A stretch of 64,000 nucleotides of DNA, from positions 1 to 64,000 of the forward strand of contig JBKQHQ010000218.1 in the NCBI GenBank assembly GCA_052148715.1, given 5' to 3'. The notes below the pieces were generated by a model that saw nothing but the letters and a program-made list of their open reading frames with translations, made no database searches and was not told the DNA's origin. Shown one piece after another: positions 17,903 through 26,429 of this stretch. Source of the stretch: JBKQHQ01 sp052148715 (GTDB lineage Bacteria > Pseudomonadota > Alphaproteobacteria > Rhizobiales > Xanthobacteraceae). A program made the translations under genes and the position numbers. Within the stretch, counting starts at the first letter, position 1. Each line of letters opens with the position of its first letter.

Positions 17903-18268
17903 ATGGCAATCTCCAAAACGAATGAGTTGCGGTCGCGTGCCGTCTTGCTCGCGGCGGCCAGCATCGTGATAACGTTCGGATTTGCGGCGCCCGCCCTTGC
18001 CGCCGACATGGAGGTGAAGATCGACAACTTCACCTTCAGTCCGGCAACGCTTACGGTGAAGGCTGGAACCACGGTGACCTGGACCAATGAAGATGACATT
18101 CCGCACACGGTCGCGGCGACGGCGAAAGCGTTCAAGTCGAAGGTGCTCGATACCAACGACAAGTTCTCGTTCACGTTCACCACGCCCGGATCCTACGAAT
18201 ACTTTTGCTCGCTGCACCCGCACATGAAGGCATCGATCGTGGTCGAGGCAGCGACCGGCTCAAACTGA
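17903..18268 (+). CDS. Periplasmic cupredoxin, amicyanin/plastocyanin-like
   Basis: A 121-residue secreted blue-copper protein. The signal peptide ends near PALAADM (about residue 35). The mature domain keeps all type 1 copper ligands: His68 in DIPHTV, Cys102, His105 and Met108 in FCSLHPHM, with the C-x2-H-x2-M spacing seen in amicyanin. It may carry electrons or bind copper in the periplasm. It lies 12 bp after the phosphoesterase gene and 32 bp before the sigma factor gene, so the four genes are probably one operon. No methylamine dehydrogenase genes are nearby, so a classic amicyanin role is not supported. Confidence 0.9.
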   Translation: MAISKTNELRSRAVLLAAASIVITFGFAAPALAADMEVKIDNFTFSPATLTVKAGTTVTWTNEDDIPHTVAATAKAFKSKVLDTNDKFSFTFTTPGSYEYFCSLHPHMKASIVVEAATGSN

Positions 18269-18300
18269 GGCTTACTTGCGGACACGATTCGACACAGACG

Positions 18301-18858
18301 ATGGCGGACGGCGTGAGCAGTGGGGAGGTGGGCAGGACGCAGCGTTTTCGCGACGCCGCGCTGCCGCATCTCGACGCCGTCTACACGCTCGCCCGCTATC
18401 TGCTGCGCAATTCCGCCGACGCCGAGGACGCGGTCCAGGAATGCTATTTGCGCGCTTTCCGTCACTTCGACGGTTTTCGCGGCACGCTGATCAAGCCGTG
18501 GCTCTTGGCAATCCTGCGCAATGTCTGCCGCGCCGAATATGCGCGGCGCGCGGAGTTCACCGATGCCGAGGTGGTGAACACCGAAAATGTCGTGCCGCTC
18601 TGGGTCGAGGCCCAAGACTCGCCGGAGACCGAGGTGCTGCAGCGGCTTGAAACTGAGACCATGCACCGGCTCGTGGACACCCTGCCGGATCCGTATCGGG
18701 AGACCTTCGTGCTGCGCGAGCTAAACGACCTTTCCTACCGCGAGATCGCCGATGTGATCGGCGCGCCGGTGGGAACGGTCATGTCACGGCTGGCACGGGC
18801 GCGCGCGCTCTTGCGCGACGCCTGGATCGCGGCCGGCAACGAAGAGAAGCGCGCATGA
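18301..18858 (+). CDS. ECF RNA polymerase sigma factor
   Basis: A 185-residue sigma-70 family ECF factor. Region 2 is visible as AVYTLARYLLRNSADAEDAVQECYLRAF (about residues 26-53, read in parts). Region 4 is LPDPYRETFVLRELNDLSY followed by the helix-turn-helix IADVIGAPVGTVMSRLARAR. ATG 18301 is the sensible start; the frame upstream overlaps the cupredoxin gene. Its stop overlaps the start of the anti-sigma gene (ATGA at 18855), the usual sign of a paired regulator. It likely controls its own operon and perhaps others. Confidence 0.92.
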   Translation: MADGVSSGEVGRTQRFRDAALPHLDAVYTLARYLLRNSADAEDAVQECYLRAFRHFDGFRGTLIKPWLLAILRNVCRAEYARRAEFTDAEVVNTENVVPLWVEAQDSPETEVLQRLETETMHRLVDTLPDPYRETFVLRELNDLSYREIADVIGAPVGTVMSRLARARALLRDAWIAAGNEEKRA

Positions 18859-19625
18859 CGCACGACGAAGCCGAGATCCTGGTGCACGCGCTGCTCGACG
18901 GCGAGCTCGATGCCGGCCACACGCGCGACCTCGAGGCGCATCTGGAAACCTGCCCGCGCTGTGCCGCGCAGCTCACGGCGTTTCGCGACTTGCGGCAAGC
19001 GATCGCCGCGTCCGACCTGCGCATGACCGCGCCCGCGGCGCTACGCCAACGCATCGAAAACGCACTTCCGGCCCCCGCCTCGCGCCCGCCGGTCAAGCGC
19101 GCGCCGAGCCGCCGCGGATTCCTCGGCGGCTTTGCCCTCGGCACCGCCTTATCCGCGGTGGCGGCGGTCGGCGTCGTGGTGACCGTATTCCGTTCCGACC
19201 AAGACCAGTTCATCCTTGGGGATGTCGTTTCCGCGCACCTGCGCTCGCTGCAGGCCGACCATCTGACCGATGTGCTGTCAAGCGATCAACACAACGTCAA
19301 ACCGTGGTTCAACGGCCGGATCGATTTGGCGCCACCCGTGGTCGACCTGACGGCACAAGGCTTCACGCTCCTGGGCGGACGGCTGGATTATGTCGAGGGC
19401 AAGCCGGCGGCCGTGATCGTCTATCGTCGCCGCACGCATGTGATCAATCTGTTCGCGATGCAGGGCGGCGCGGCTGCCGCGCCAGAATCGCGTATGGAAA
19501 CCGTGCAAGGTTTCAACATTTACCGCTGGCGCGCGAGCGGGCTCAACGTCATCGCCATCAGCGATCTGAATGCAGAGGAATTGCACGAATTCTGCGAGAA
19601 ATTCGAGGCTAGCCTGCACGCATGA
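18855..19625 (+). CDS. Transmembrane anti-sigma factor with zinc-finger (ZAS) motif
   Basis: A 256-residue protein. The N-terminal cytoplasmic part has the zinc-binding anti-sigma signature HLETCPRC (His29-x3-Cys33-x2-Cys36). One membrane helix sits at about 87-111 (GFLGGFALGTALSAVAAVG), and a periplasmic domain of about 145 residues follows. The layout is that of ChrR/RsrA-like ZAS proteins tethered to the membrane. It would bind the sigma factor encoded just upstream and release it on an envelope signal, perhaps redox or metal stress given the cupredoxin; this signal is a guess. Confidence 0.88.
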   Translation: MTHDEAEILVHALLDGELDAGHTRDLEAHLETCPRCAAQLTAFRDLRQAIAASDLRMTAPAALRQRIENALPAPASRPPVKRAPSRRGFLGGFALGTALSAVAAVGVVVTVFRSDQDQFILGDVVSAHLRSLQADHLTDVLSSDQHNVKPWFNGRIDLAPPVVDLTAQGFTLLGGRLDYVEGKPAAVIVYRRRTHVINLFAMQGGAAAAPESRMETVQGFNIYRWRASGLNVIAISDLNAEELHEFCEKFEASLHA

Positions 19626-20117
19626 AGTGCCGGCCAAAACTCGCGCCGGCCGTCGGCTAAATGTCCAGCCTGCGTACCAACGCACAAATCAGCGTCTGGA
19701 GGGGCCATAGAGGGCCATGCCTCACTGATGCAGCCCATCGGCCGCTCCCGACGTGTCGTCGTGGGTATGCCGCTACGCCGCGGCCCGAACGTTGCCGTGG
19801 CGATCATCGCGGCGCGACTGGCCCGGTGGCGTCATCCTTCGCCTCCTAAGCTGTGACACGGACCGAAAGGGTATATCCGCATCAGCGCAGCGTTCCAAAC
19901 GTCCTACAAATGCGGCTCCCTGTCAACGGGCAAGCTATGCTTCTCACGGCCCCAGCCTCAACGCCAATGCAGGGCCGTGTTTCGCGGAACCGAATTGGCT
20001 CAATTCATTTTATGTCGATTTTTAGGACACGAAACCAAATCTCGCTTGCGTCCCGGCCACGCTGTCTGATGCAAAGCTCGACACGCGCCTTTCCTGAAAA
20101 CCGCATCAAGAATTCGC
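19626..20117. other. Intergenic, about 490 bp, no gene recognised
   Basis: This gap lies between two convergent genes. A GCCGGC...GCCGGC inverted repeat sits at about 19630-19652, just after the anti-sigma stop, with no T tract. The last 130 bp before 20117 is noticeably less GC-rich. Short reading frames here carry no recognisable features. Confidence 0.5.
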
Positions 20118-21884
20118 CTATGCGGCCTGCCTGCCGAGCCGCGCCACTTCGCGTTGGACAAGCCCGCTGTACACGCCCTTGCTTCGCATCAGATCCTTCG
20201 GGGGACCGTCCTCGATGACGCTGCCCGCCTGGAGCACGACGATGCGGTCGAAGCTGCGCAAGGTCGAGAGCCGATGCGCAATTGCGATGACGGTGCGGCC
20301 GACCATCAGCCGATCCAAGGCCTCGCGAATGGCTTCCTCCGACTCCGAGTCGAGGGCCGAGGTGGCCTCGTCAAGCAGCAGCGTCGGTGCATCCTTGAGG
20401 AACGCGCGCGCGATGGCGAGGCGCTGGCGCTGGCCGGGAGACAGGTTCACGCCCCTGTTGCCGACGATGGTGTGGATACCTCCCGGCAAGGCTTCGATGA
20501 ATTTGCCGCACTTGGCCGCCTCGGCGGCCCCGATCACATCGTGGTCCGACGCATCGGGGCGGCTGTAGCGGATATTTTCAAGGATCGACCGATGAAACAG
20601 AGAAATGTCTTGCGGCACGACGGCAATCCCCGCCCGCAAGCTCTCCTGCGTGGCCTGAGCGATGTCGTGCCCTCCCACGACGATGCGCCCGCCCTGAACG
20701 TCGTAGAAGCGCTGCAGCAGCAACATCAGGGTTGATTTTCCGCAGCCCGACGTTCCGATCAGCCCGACCCGCTGGCCTGACTCGATACGCAGATTGAACC
20801 GCGAGAACACCTTGCGTCCGTGCGGGTAGGTGAAGGAGACATCCTCGAAGGCGACCGCCGCTGCTCGCCACGCGATCGGGCTTGCCTGCGGATGATCGCG
20901 CAGCTGATGCGGCGTCAGGATGGTGGCCAAGGCTTCTGAAAGCCGGGCCATGTGCTGCGTCACGTCGACGAGCGCGACCGCCAGGTCGCGCGTCGCGTGC
21001 AGGATGGAAAGTCCGAGCGTGCACACCAGAACCACGTCGCCGGCGCTCGCCGCCCCTCGCTGCCAAAGCATGAGAGCCCAGGCAAGAACCGCCGTTGTCA
21101 GCGCGACGGTGAGCAGGGCGTGTCCCAACCGCAATTTTTCCAAATACTGCAAGCTGCGCCGCCGCGCCGTCATCTCACGATCAATGGTCACGTCGAACCG
21201 ATGGTGCTCGCGGCCGAAACCGCAGAACGCCCACACCAGCGGCATATTGCTGATCACGTCGATCATTTCCCCATCGACCGCGGCAGCCTTATCGGCAAAA
21301 TCGTGATGCAGTGGACCGCCCGCCGCGGCCAGATAGAACATCGCGCCGACGATGATCGTCGCCACAAGGCACAGCCCCGCCGCCATCGGGACGCTGACCG
21401 TGCCGATCAGCAGGATCGCCACGACCGTGGCCGCGCAGGGAGGCAGCACATTCCAGACGAACATGTTCTCCAACGTGAAGACAGCGTTGGAGGTGGCCGT
21501 GACGCGACTCGCAAGCGTACCCGGCAAGCGATCGTTGAAGTAGCTGGGCGCATGGCCGGTCAGATGCCGGAACAGATCGCGGCGCATGTCGCCGGTGACT
21601 CGGACAAATGCGTAGCTGGCGATCCAACTGGCGATGCGCCAGAGGAGGTTGTCGGCGATGATGAGGGACGCGAGAAACGCGAAGGCCAGCCAGGCGTCGG
21701 TCGCCATGTCCGCGGCATGCGACAGCGTGTCGACGATGAATTTCACGCCATATTGCGCGCCGACCGAGCAACCGACCGCCGCCAAGACCGCGAGCAGAAT
21801 GACCGCGTGCGCCAGCGCGCGCCGCCGCACGTAATGCGCGACGAAAGCGAACGGCGCATGGGTGAAACGACAAAGGCTGTCCAT
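20118..21884 (-). CDS. ABC exporter, fused membrane and ATPase domains
   Basis: A 588-residue half-transporter of the MsbA/lipid-exporter type. About six membrane segments occupy residues 20-300. The nucleotide-binding domain follows with Walker A GTSGCGKSTLML, signature LSPGQRQRLAIARAF and Walker B TLLLDEATSALD, then a switch His in IAIAHRLS. ATG 21884 (MDSLCRFTHAPF) fits the family better than ATG 21953. It probably works as a homodimer exporting a lipid, glycan or drug; the substrate cannot be read from sequence. It stands alone on the minus strand. Confidence 0.9.
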   Translation of the reverse strand: MDSLCRFTHAPFAFVAHYVRRRALAHAVILLAVLAAVGCSVGAQYGVKFIVDTLSHAADMATDAWLAFAFLASLIIADNLLWRIASWIASYAFVRVTGDMRRDLFRHLTGHAPSYFNDRLPGTLASRVTATSNAVFTLENMFVWNVLPPCAATVVAILLIGTVSVPMAAGLCLVATIIVGAMFYLAAAGGPLHHDFADKAAAVDGEMIDVISNMPLVWAFCGFGREHHRFDVTIDREMTARRRSLQYLEKLRLGHALLTVALTTAVLAWALMLWQRGAASAGDVVLVCTLGLSILHATRDLAVALVDVTQHMARLSEALATILTPHQLRDHPQASPIAWRAAAVAFEDVSFTYPHGRKVFSRFNLRIESGQRVGLIGTSGCGKSTLMLLLQRFYDVQGGRIVVGGHDIAQATQESLRAGIAVVPQDISLFHRSILENIRYSRPDASDHDVIGAAEAAKCGKFIEALPGGIHTIVGNRGVNLSPGQRQRLAIARAFLKDAPTLLLDEATSALDSESEEAIREALDRLMVGRTVIAIAHRLSTLRSFDRIVVLQAGSVIEDGPPKDLMRSKGVYSGLVQREVARLGRQAA

Positions 21885-22247
21885 CGGATGATGCCTCACG
21901 CTCGGACGTGATTGATCGTTGTCCCAGACTCGATCGCTGACCAAGATGTGCAAGATGTGATTGTCCTTTGAGATTGTTTCCCCTGATCAACGGCCGCCCT
22001 GAACGTCAACAGTTGTCCTTAAAGCAAGGTCATTCTTGTTGGTCGCTATCCATCTCCCCCAATCCATTCGCTAGCGCCGGGTGCATGACCCTACGTTCGG
22101 CTTTCGACGGGACAACGCGAAGTGCGTTGAAAGGTTGCAGGAACCTTAGGCGAGCCTTTTTGTTGGACACGGGGCAGCGACGGTTGGGCGGGTTTGCCGG
22201 GGCGCTTTGTGAGCGGATTCACGGGCAGACGAACGGCTGGATCGGCG

Positions 22248-22448
22248 ATGTGCATCGCCCAAATCGATCCCATCATTGAGGCCATTCCGCCACAGCTTTA
22301 TGGCGGCACCGAACGCGTTGTTCATTGGTTGACCGACAAATTGGTCGCGCTCGGACACGATGTGACCTTCGCATCCGCAACGAGGCGGAGGGGATATTCG
22401 TGGGCGCGCTTTTTTACTATATGGTCGACTAGGATCTCGACGGGATGA
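22248..22448 (+). pseudogene. Glycosyltransferase family 4 remnant (N-terminal fragment)
   Basis: From ATG 22248 the frame reads MCIAQIDPIIEAIPPQLYGG and then TERVVHWLTDKLVALGHDVT, a strong match in form to the first 45 residues of GT4 glycosyltransferases, whose Rossmann N terminus carries a YGGTE-V motif. The likeness stops at about nt 22380 (FASAT), and the frame ends 22 codons later. A full enzyme would be about 340-400 residues. No other part of the domain, such as an EPFGL-E motif, is seen downstream, so this is a truncated remnant rather than a single frameshift. Confidence 0.7.
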
Positions 22449-22615
22449 TCGATGTCGGAAGCACCACGCGAATTGAACCGCCGCCGCGCGCGCCGATCGC
22501 CTCCGTAATCCAATTTTTTCATCGCAGCACGGGTCGCGGTGATCAGTTCCGCGCTGATTTCCAGAAAATGTATGATGAGGGGATCCAACTCGCGCTGAAA
22601 TATCTGGGCGAGTAG
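22382..22615 (+). pseudogene. Second degraded reading frame with internal amber stop
   Basis: In a different frame from the glycosyltransferase fragment, codons from 22382 read EAEGIFVGALFYYMVD, then TAG at 22430. The same frame then continues as DLDGMIDVGSTTRIEP and so on to KYLGE and TAG at 22613. The residue mix looks coding-like on both sides of the amber codon. I do not recognise the family. It may be the tail of a gene broken by the same event that cut the glycosyltransferase. Confidence 0.35.
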
Positions 22616-22753
22616 TCGCGAGAGCAGGAGCGGTTTTCAGTTTCGCGCGAACTGAAGACCGCGCCGTCGCTGCCGCCTGATCCCGAACGCTGAGAGAAAA
22701 ATGAGACTGAAGAAACGGAGTGGCAGCTACTCGCAGGACGAGCTCGGCGTGAC

Positions 22754-22954
22754 CTAGACCGCCTCGGCCATCCCGGATCGTTGCCTCGCAGGCTCGCGGA
22801 CGGTCGGCTTGGCGAGCTCGCGCAAGCGCTGCGCCTGATTGAGATAGAACGACTTGACGGCGAAGTCTTTGGCTTGGGCGGCGAGACGCTGATAGGTGGC
22901 CGCCTTCTCGGCGTATCCCTTGAGCATCAACGCAGGTGCGTCTCCATAGGCCAT
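22754..22954 (-). CDS. Small helical hypothetical protein
   Basis: A 66-residue protein, MAYGDAPALMLKGYAEKAAT and onward, predicted mostly helical with a heptad-like pattern (YQRLAAQAKDFAVKSFYLNQ). Short proteins with a YxxLAxxA...A...LRELA pattern are frequent in rhizobia, usually with no known role. The frame is open upstream to 23071, but that part is Arg/Pro-rich and lacks this pattern. No clear ribosome site precedes ATG 22954. It lies in the degraded stretch next to the glycosyltransferase remnant. Confidence 0.45.
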   Translation of the reverse strand: MAYGDAPALMLKGYAEKAATYQRLAAQAKDFAVKSFYLNQAQRLRELAKPTVREPARQRSGMAEAV

Positions 22955-23105
22955 GAAAATGAAAGCACGACGGTGGCTCGAAAGTTCCCGCGGCGGCCGG
23001 GAAATGTGTCGCCGAAGGATTTGCGTGGCTCTGCCGCGACCCGGTTGGGAGCCAGGATTCGCACGAGCCATGCGTCGGCGTCATGCGTCCGCCGAACGGC
23101 GGTGA

Positions 23106-24176
23106 CTACATCGCTTCGGGGCGGGTCTCGGGCATCAGGGCCGAAGCCAATGCAAGGCCCGCCACCGCGATGCCGGCGAGACCGAAGAAGGTAGCGGCAC
23201 AGCCGAAGTGATCGAGCGTGAAGCCTGCCGCGGTCGTGCTGAGCGCGGCGCCAATGCCGACGGCGGTGCCGGCAAACCCGAGCGACAGATTGAACCGCCC
23301 GGTGCCACCGGTGATATCGGCGACGACAAGCGGAAACAGCACGCCGAGAATTGCCGCCGACAGACCGTCAAAGGCTTGCGTGGCGACGACCGCGTAGGGC
23401 CCGGGCATCAGCGCGAACAGCACGCAACGAAGCGCCAGCGCGACGAAGCAAACGATGAGCAGCGGACGCCGCCCCCATAGCTGCGTCTTGCGTCCGATAA
23501 AAGGCGACAGTCCGGCAACGACGATTTGCGGCACGACGATGCATGCGGCCGTCAGGCCCAGCGCCCATTGGCCGGCACGCATGGTCAGGATGCTGCCCAT
23601 CAGCGGAAGCGTTGCGGCGTTGGCGAAATGAAAAAGAACGACGCAAGCGGCGAAGATGAGCAGCCGCTTATCGCCAATCACGCTAAGGAGGCTTGCCGCC
23701 GGGGCGGTTCGGGTTTCTGCATCCGCGACCTCGCCGCGGCGCTCCGGCGGCTGATCCGTGCGGGGCGTGCGAATTCGTCCGAGCGCGAACAGCGCGGGCA
23801 GAACCAGAGCGGCGGTGAGAACGAATACGGCGCGCGGCGACAAACATTGGCCGCACACGCCCATGCCGGCCGCGGCAAGCCCGTTGCCGATTGAGGCAAA
23901 GCGCGCGTTGCGCCCTAGCCGTTCACCTAGGGCAGCGTGACCAACGAGGTTGAGACTGAGCGCGGCGATGACGGGACCGAGAACGCAACTCGCGCCGGCC
24001 TGCAGGATGCGGCCCGCCATCACCACCGGGAACAGCGGCCAGATCGCAAGGGTCAGCGCGCTCACGCAGATCGCCGCAATGGCGAGGCTAGCGATCAGGT
24101 GACGCGAGCGCACCGCATCGACGATGGCGCCGCCCGGCATCTGTGCCGCCAGGGCGAACAATCCGCCCGCCGTCAA
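23106..24176 (-). CDS. MFS transporter, N terminus without a standard start codon
   Basis: From the first in-frame ATG (24176) this gives 356 residues with about ten membrane segments, an MFS-type AIVDAVRSRH loop after the first helices, and MPETRPEAM at the end. The expected first helix lies upstream in the same frame: about nt 24177-24300 reads RGLDWFTFFLADIQTG and then FGPFVAVYLTGQAWSQ, ordinary MFS sequence. The frame stays open to 24509 but contains no ATG, GTG or TTG; only CTG codons occur. The gene therefore either starts at a rare codon, has lost its start, or carries an undetected frameshift. The substrate is unknown. Confidence 0.75.
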   Translation of the reverse strand: MTAGGLFALAAQMPGGAIVDAVRSRHLIASLAIAAICVSALTLAIWPLFPVVMAGRILQAGASCVLGPVIAALSLNLVGHAALGERLGRNARFASIGNGLAAAGMGVCGQCLSPRAVFVLTAALVLPALFALGRIRTPRTDQPPERRGEVADAETRTAPAASLLSVIGDKRLLIFAACVVLFHFANAATLPLMGSILTMRAGQWALGLTAACIVVPQIVVAGLSPFIGRKTQLWGRRPLLIVCFVALALRCVLFALMPGPYAVVATQAFDGLSAAILGVLFPLVVADITGGTGRFNLSLGFAGTAVGIGAALSTTAAGFTLDHFGCAATFFGLAGIAVAGLALASALMPETRPEAM

Positions 24177-24780
24177 TACGAGGCCGATATCCGTTTGGCT
24201 CCACGCCTGTCCGGTGAGATAGACCGCGACGAATGGGCCAAAGCCGGTCTGAATGTCGGCGAGGAAAAAGGTGAACCAGTCGAGACCCCGCAGGCTGCCG
24301 GCAACGCTCCCCGCCCGCGGGGCCGCCGCCTTGGCCGGCCTCCGCAGGAGTTGCGGAATATCCGCGCCGCGGTCGAACCACGCGACGTCGAAATCAGGTG
24401 ATGCGGTTGACAGAACTCGTATCTCCGGCGTCGTCGGGGTGGACGGCGTCGAGAGTCCCGCCGGCCATTCAAGGGACCGGCTACCCCCTACTGTTGCAAA
24501 CGCATCCCGTTACGCTCGAAGCCCGCTTGCGCTACAGGCCTCCGGCGCCGCGACAATGCTCGAAGCAGGCAAAGAACGCCAAATCGCGGCGAAATTGAGA
24601 AGGCGCCGTGGCCAACAGGCCGTCGGCGGCCGCATGATAGGGCATGCGACGATATATCCCCCCGTCGTCCACAAGGAGCGGTTTCCGCGCCCTCGTTGCG
24701 CACGGAAACCATTGATCTTTTTGTTTGGAAGGATCGTCGAACGCGGATTGCGATCCGATCAGCTTTGATCGGAAAAGCGC

Positions 24781-25380
24781 TCACGCCACCCGTCGCACCG
24801 ATCCCCAGCTTTTGAGCGAGGCCCAGATGCTGCGCTCGAGCCGAAACCGGTCGATCGGCGCCGAGCTGGCGAGCGCGCGGATGCGGCACAGGCCAACGCC
24901 CGTCCACTGAAAACCGCATTTCTCCAGCACGCGGCGCGACGTCGGATTGGTGACGCGGGCGCCGGCTTGCAGCGCCTCGTGCGCGAGATCCGTGAACGCA
25001 TAGTCGATCACCGCGCGCACGGCTTCGGTGCCGAATCCTTGGCCCCAGAACGGCACGCCGAGCCAATAGCCGAGTTCCGGCGCCGGGCCATCGGTCATGG
25101 CGAGCCCACAGGCGCCGATCGGCGTGCCATTGGCCAGCGCGACGAGAAAGGCCACATCGCCGGTACGGGTATTGACCGAAGCAATGAACTCATCTGCGTC
25201 CGCGCGCGAATACGGATGCGGAATTCGGCGCGTGTTCTCGGCGATGCGGCGATCGTTGGCGAGCGCGGCCACCGATTTTGCGTCCTCGAAGCGCGGCGCA
25301 CGCAGAACGAGCCGCTCGGTCTCGAGGACGGGAGTACAGCTTTCCCGCAGGGTCTGCGGAGAGACTTCCAGTAGGGTCAT
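24781..25380 (-). CDS. GNAT family N-acetyltransferase (RimJ/RimL-like)
   Basis: A 199-residue acetyltransferase. It begins near LETERLVLRAPRFEDAKSVA, typical of the RimJ/RimL branch that acetylates protein N termini or small amines. The acetyl-CoA site is GYWLGVPFWGQGFGTEAVRA, followed by N-x-x-SRRVLEKCGF, the family's C-terminal motif. ATG 25380 (MTLLEVSP) is preferred; an ATG/GTG start 14 residues earlier falls in the terminator hairpin of rpmA. It sits downstream of rplU-rpmA, a position also seen for GNAT genes in related genomes. Confidence 0.88.
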   Translation of the reverse strand: MTLLEVSPQTLRESCTPVLETERLVLRAPRFEDAKSVAALANDRRIAENTRRIPHPYSRADADEFIASVNTRTGDVAFLVALANGTPIGACGLAMTDGPAPELGYWLGVPFWGQGFGTEAVRAVIDYAFTDLAHEALQAGARVTNPTSRRVLEKCGFQWTGVGLCRIRALASSAPIDRFRLERSIWASLKSWGSVRRVA

Positions 25381-25397
25381 GGCACGGGCTCCTCTGT

Positions 25398-25438
25398 AAA
25401 AGCCATGAGGGGGAGCCGGCATCCGGTCTCCCCCTCAT
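25398..25438 (-). terminator. Rho-independent terminator after rpmA
   Basis: A perfect 11-bp stem (ATGAGGGGGAG at 25405-25415 with CTCCCCCTCAT at 25428-25438) and a 12-nt loop, followed on the minus strand by GGCTTTTACA. It sits 60 bp beyond the rpmA stop and just before the acetyltransferase start, so it should end or attenuate the rplU-rpmA transcript. Confidence 0.7.
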
Positions 25439-25497
25439 CAGAACCCGTTTGGTTCCGCCGGTTCGACTGAATGCCGGCGGATTATGGTCCACCGTCT

Positions 25498-25770
25498 TTA
25501 CTCGGCCGCGGCCTCCGTTACCGGAACAACCGAAACGTAGGTGCGGCCTTTAGCTTTGGTACGGAACTCCACTCGACCATCGATCAGTGCGAACAACGTG
25601 TGATCCTTGCCAAGCCCGACATTTTGTCCGGGATGCCATTTGGTGCCACGTTGGCGCGCAATGATGTTGCCGGCGATCGCTGCTTCGCCGCCGAACAGCT
25701 TTAGGCCGAGGCGCCGGCCTGCCGAGTCGCGGCCGTTACGCGAAGAGCCGCCTGCTTTTTTGTGAGCCAT
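25498..25770 (-). CDS. rpmA: 50S ribosomal protein L27 (bL27)
   Basis: A 90-residue L27 with the invariant start MAHKKAGGSSRNGRDS, which reaches toward the peptidyl-transferase centre, and the GNIIARQRGTKWHPG and GLGKDHTLFALIDG blocks. No N-terminal cleavage extension of the Firmicutes type is present. It follows rplU by 109 bp and precedes a terminator hairpin. Confidence 0.98.
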   Translation of the reverse strand: MAHKKAGGSSRNGRDSAGRRLGLKLFGGEAAIAGNIIARQRGTKWHPGQNVGLGKDHTLFALIDGRVEFRTKAKGRTYVSVVPVTEAAAE

Positions 25771-25879
25771 CGCTCAGTTCCTACTTAATCCCTTAGTCTT
25801 GCTGGAATCTATACTGATTCCGTGACAAATTCATCTCACTTCTTTGTTCACTTTGCGGCGAGCCTGCCTGACGGACCCA

Positions 25880-26278
25880 TCAGGCCGGCGGCGGGGCGGC
25901 CGCTTCGGAAGGCGCGGCCGCCGCTATCTCGGGTTGCGCCTGCTCCGCCTTTGGGCTCGGGGCGCGACCCTCGGTCAAAATCTCCGTGATCCGCACCAGC
26001 GTGAATTCCTGCCGTTGGCCGCGCTTGCGCCGCGAATTCTTGCGTCGGCGTTTCTTGAAAGCGATGACGGTCGGGTGGCGCCCCTGCTCCAAGACCTCGG
26101 CCGCAACGCTGGCGCCCGCAACGGTCGGCGTTCCGAGCGCGACGCTGTCGCCGCCCAGCAGCAGCACCTCGCCAAAGCGAACGATCGAGCCGGGCTCGCC
26201 GTCGACCTTATCGATCTTCAGCTTGTCTTGCGCGGCGACGCGGTATTGCTTGCCGCCGGTCTTGATGACTGCGAACAT
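25880..26278 (-). CDS. rplU: 50S ribosomal protein L21 (bL21)
   Basis: A 132-residue L21. The core MFAVIKTGGKQYRVAAQDKL, then VLEQGRHPTVIAFKKRRRKN and RRKRGQRQEFTLVRI, is standard. A C-terminal tail of about 28 residues rich in Ala, Pro and Glu extends past the core, as in several alphaproteobacteria. ATG 26278 is the conserved start; the frame upstream of it is leader. A strong promoter lies about 150 bp upstream, leaving a long 5' leader that may carry regulation. Confidence 0.97.
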   Translation of the reverse strand: MFAVIKTGGKQYRVAAQDKLKIDKVDGEPGSIVRFGEVLLLGGDSVALGTPTVAGASVAAEVLEQGRHPTVIAFKKRRRKNSRRKRGQRQEFTLVRITEILTEGRAPSPKAEQAQPEIAAAAPSEAAAPPPA

Positions 26279-26429
26279 CTTTCGTCCTCGTGTTCGGTTC
26301 CCGGTGATCGGAACAAGTCCGGACCGGCTTCTTGACAGTCGGGTTGTGGTGTTTCCGGCTACGAGCCCAGCGTGAACACCGGGCCGTAACAAAGAACGCG
26401 AGCCCGTACAGGCCCGCGCTCGCGCCATT

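Noticed and set aside
24680..24710. Hairpin GGTTTCCG...CGGAAACC as a terminator
   Set aside because: The stem is 8 bp with a 15-nt loop, and the T-rich stretch begins several bases away; there is no plus-strand gene upstream to end.
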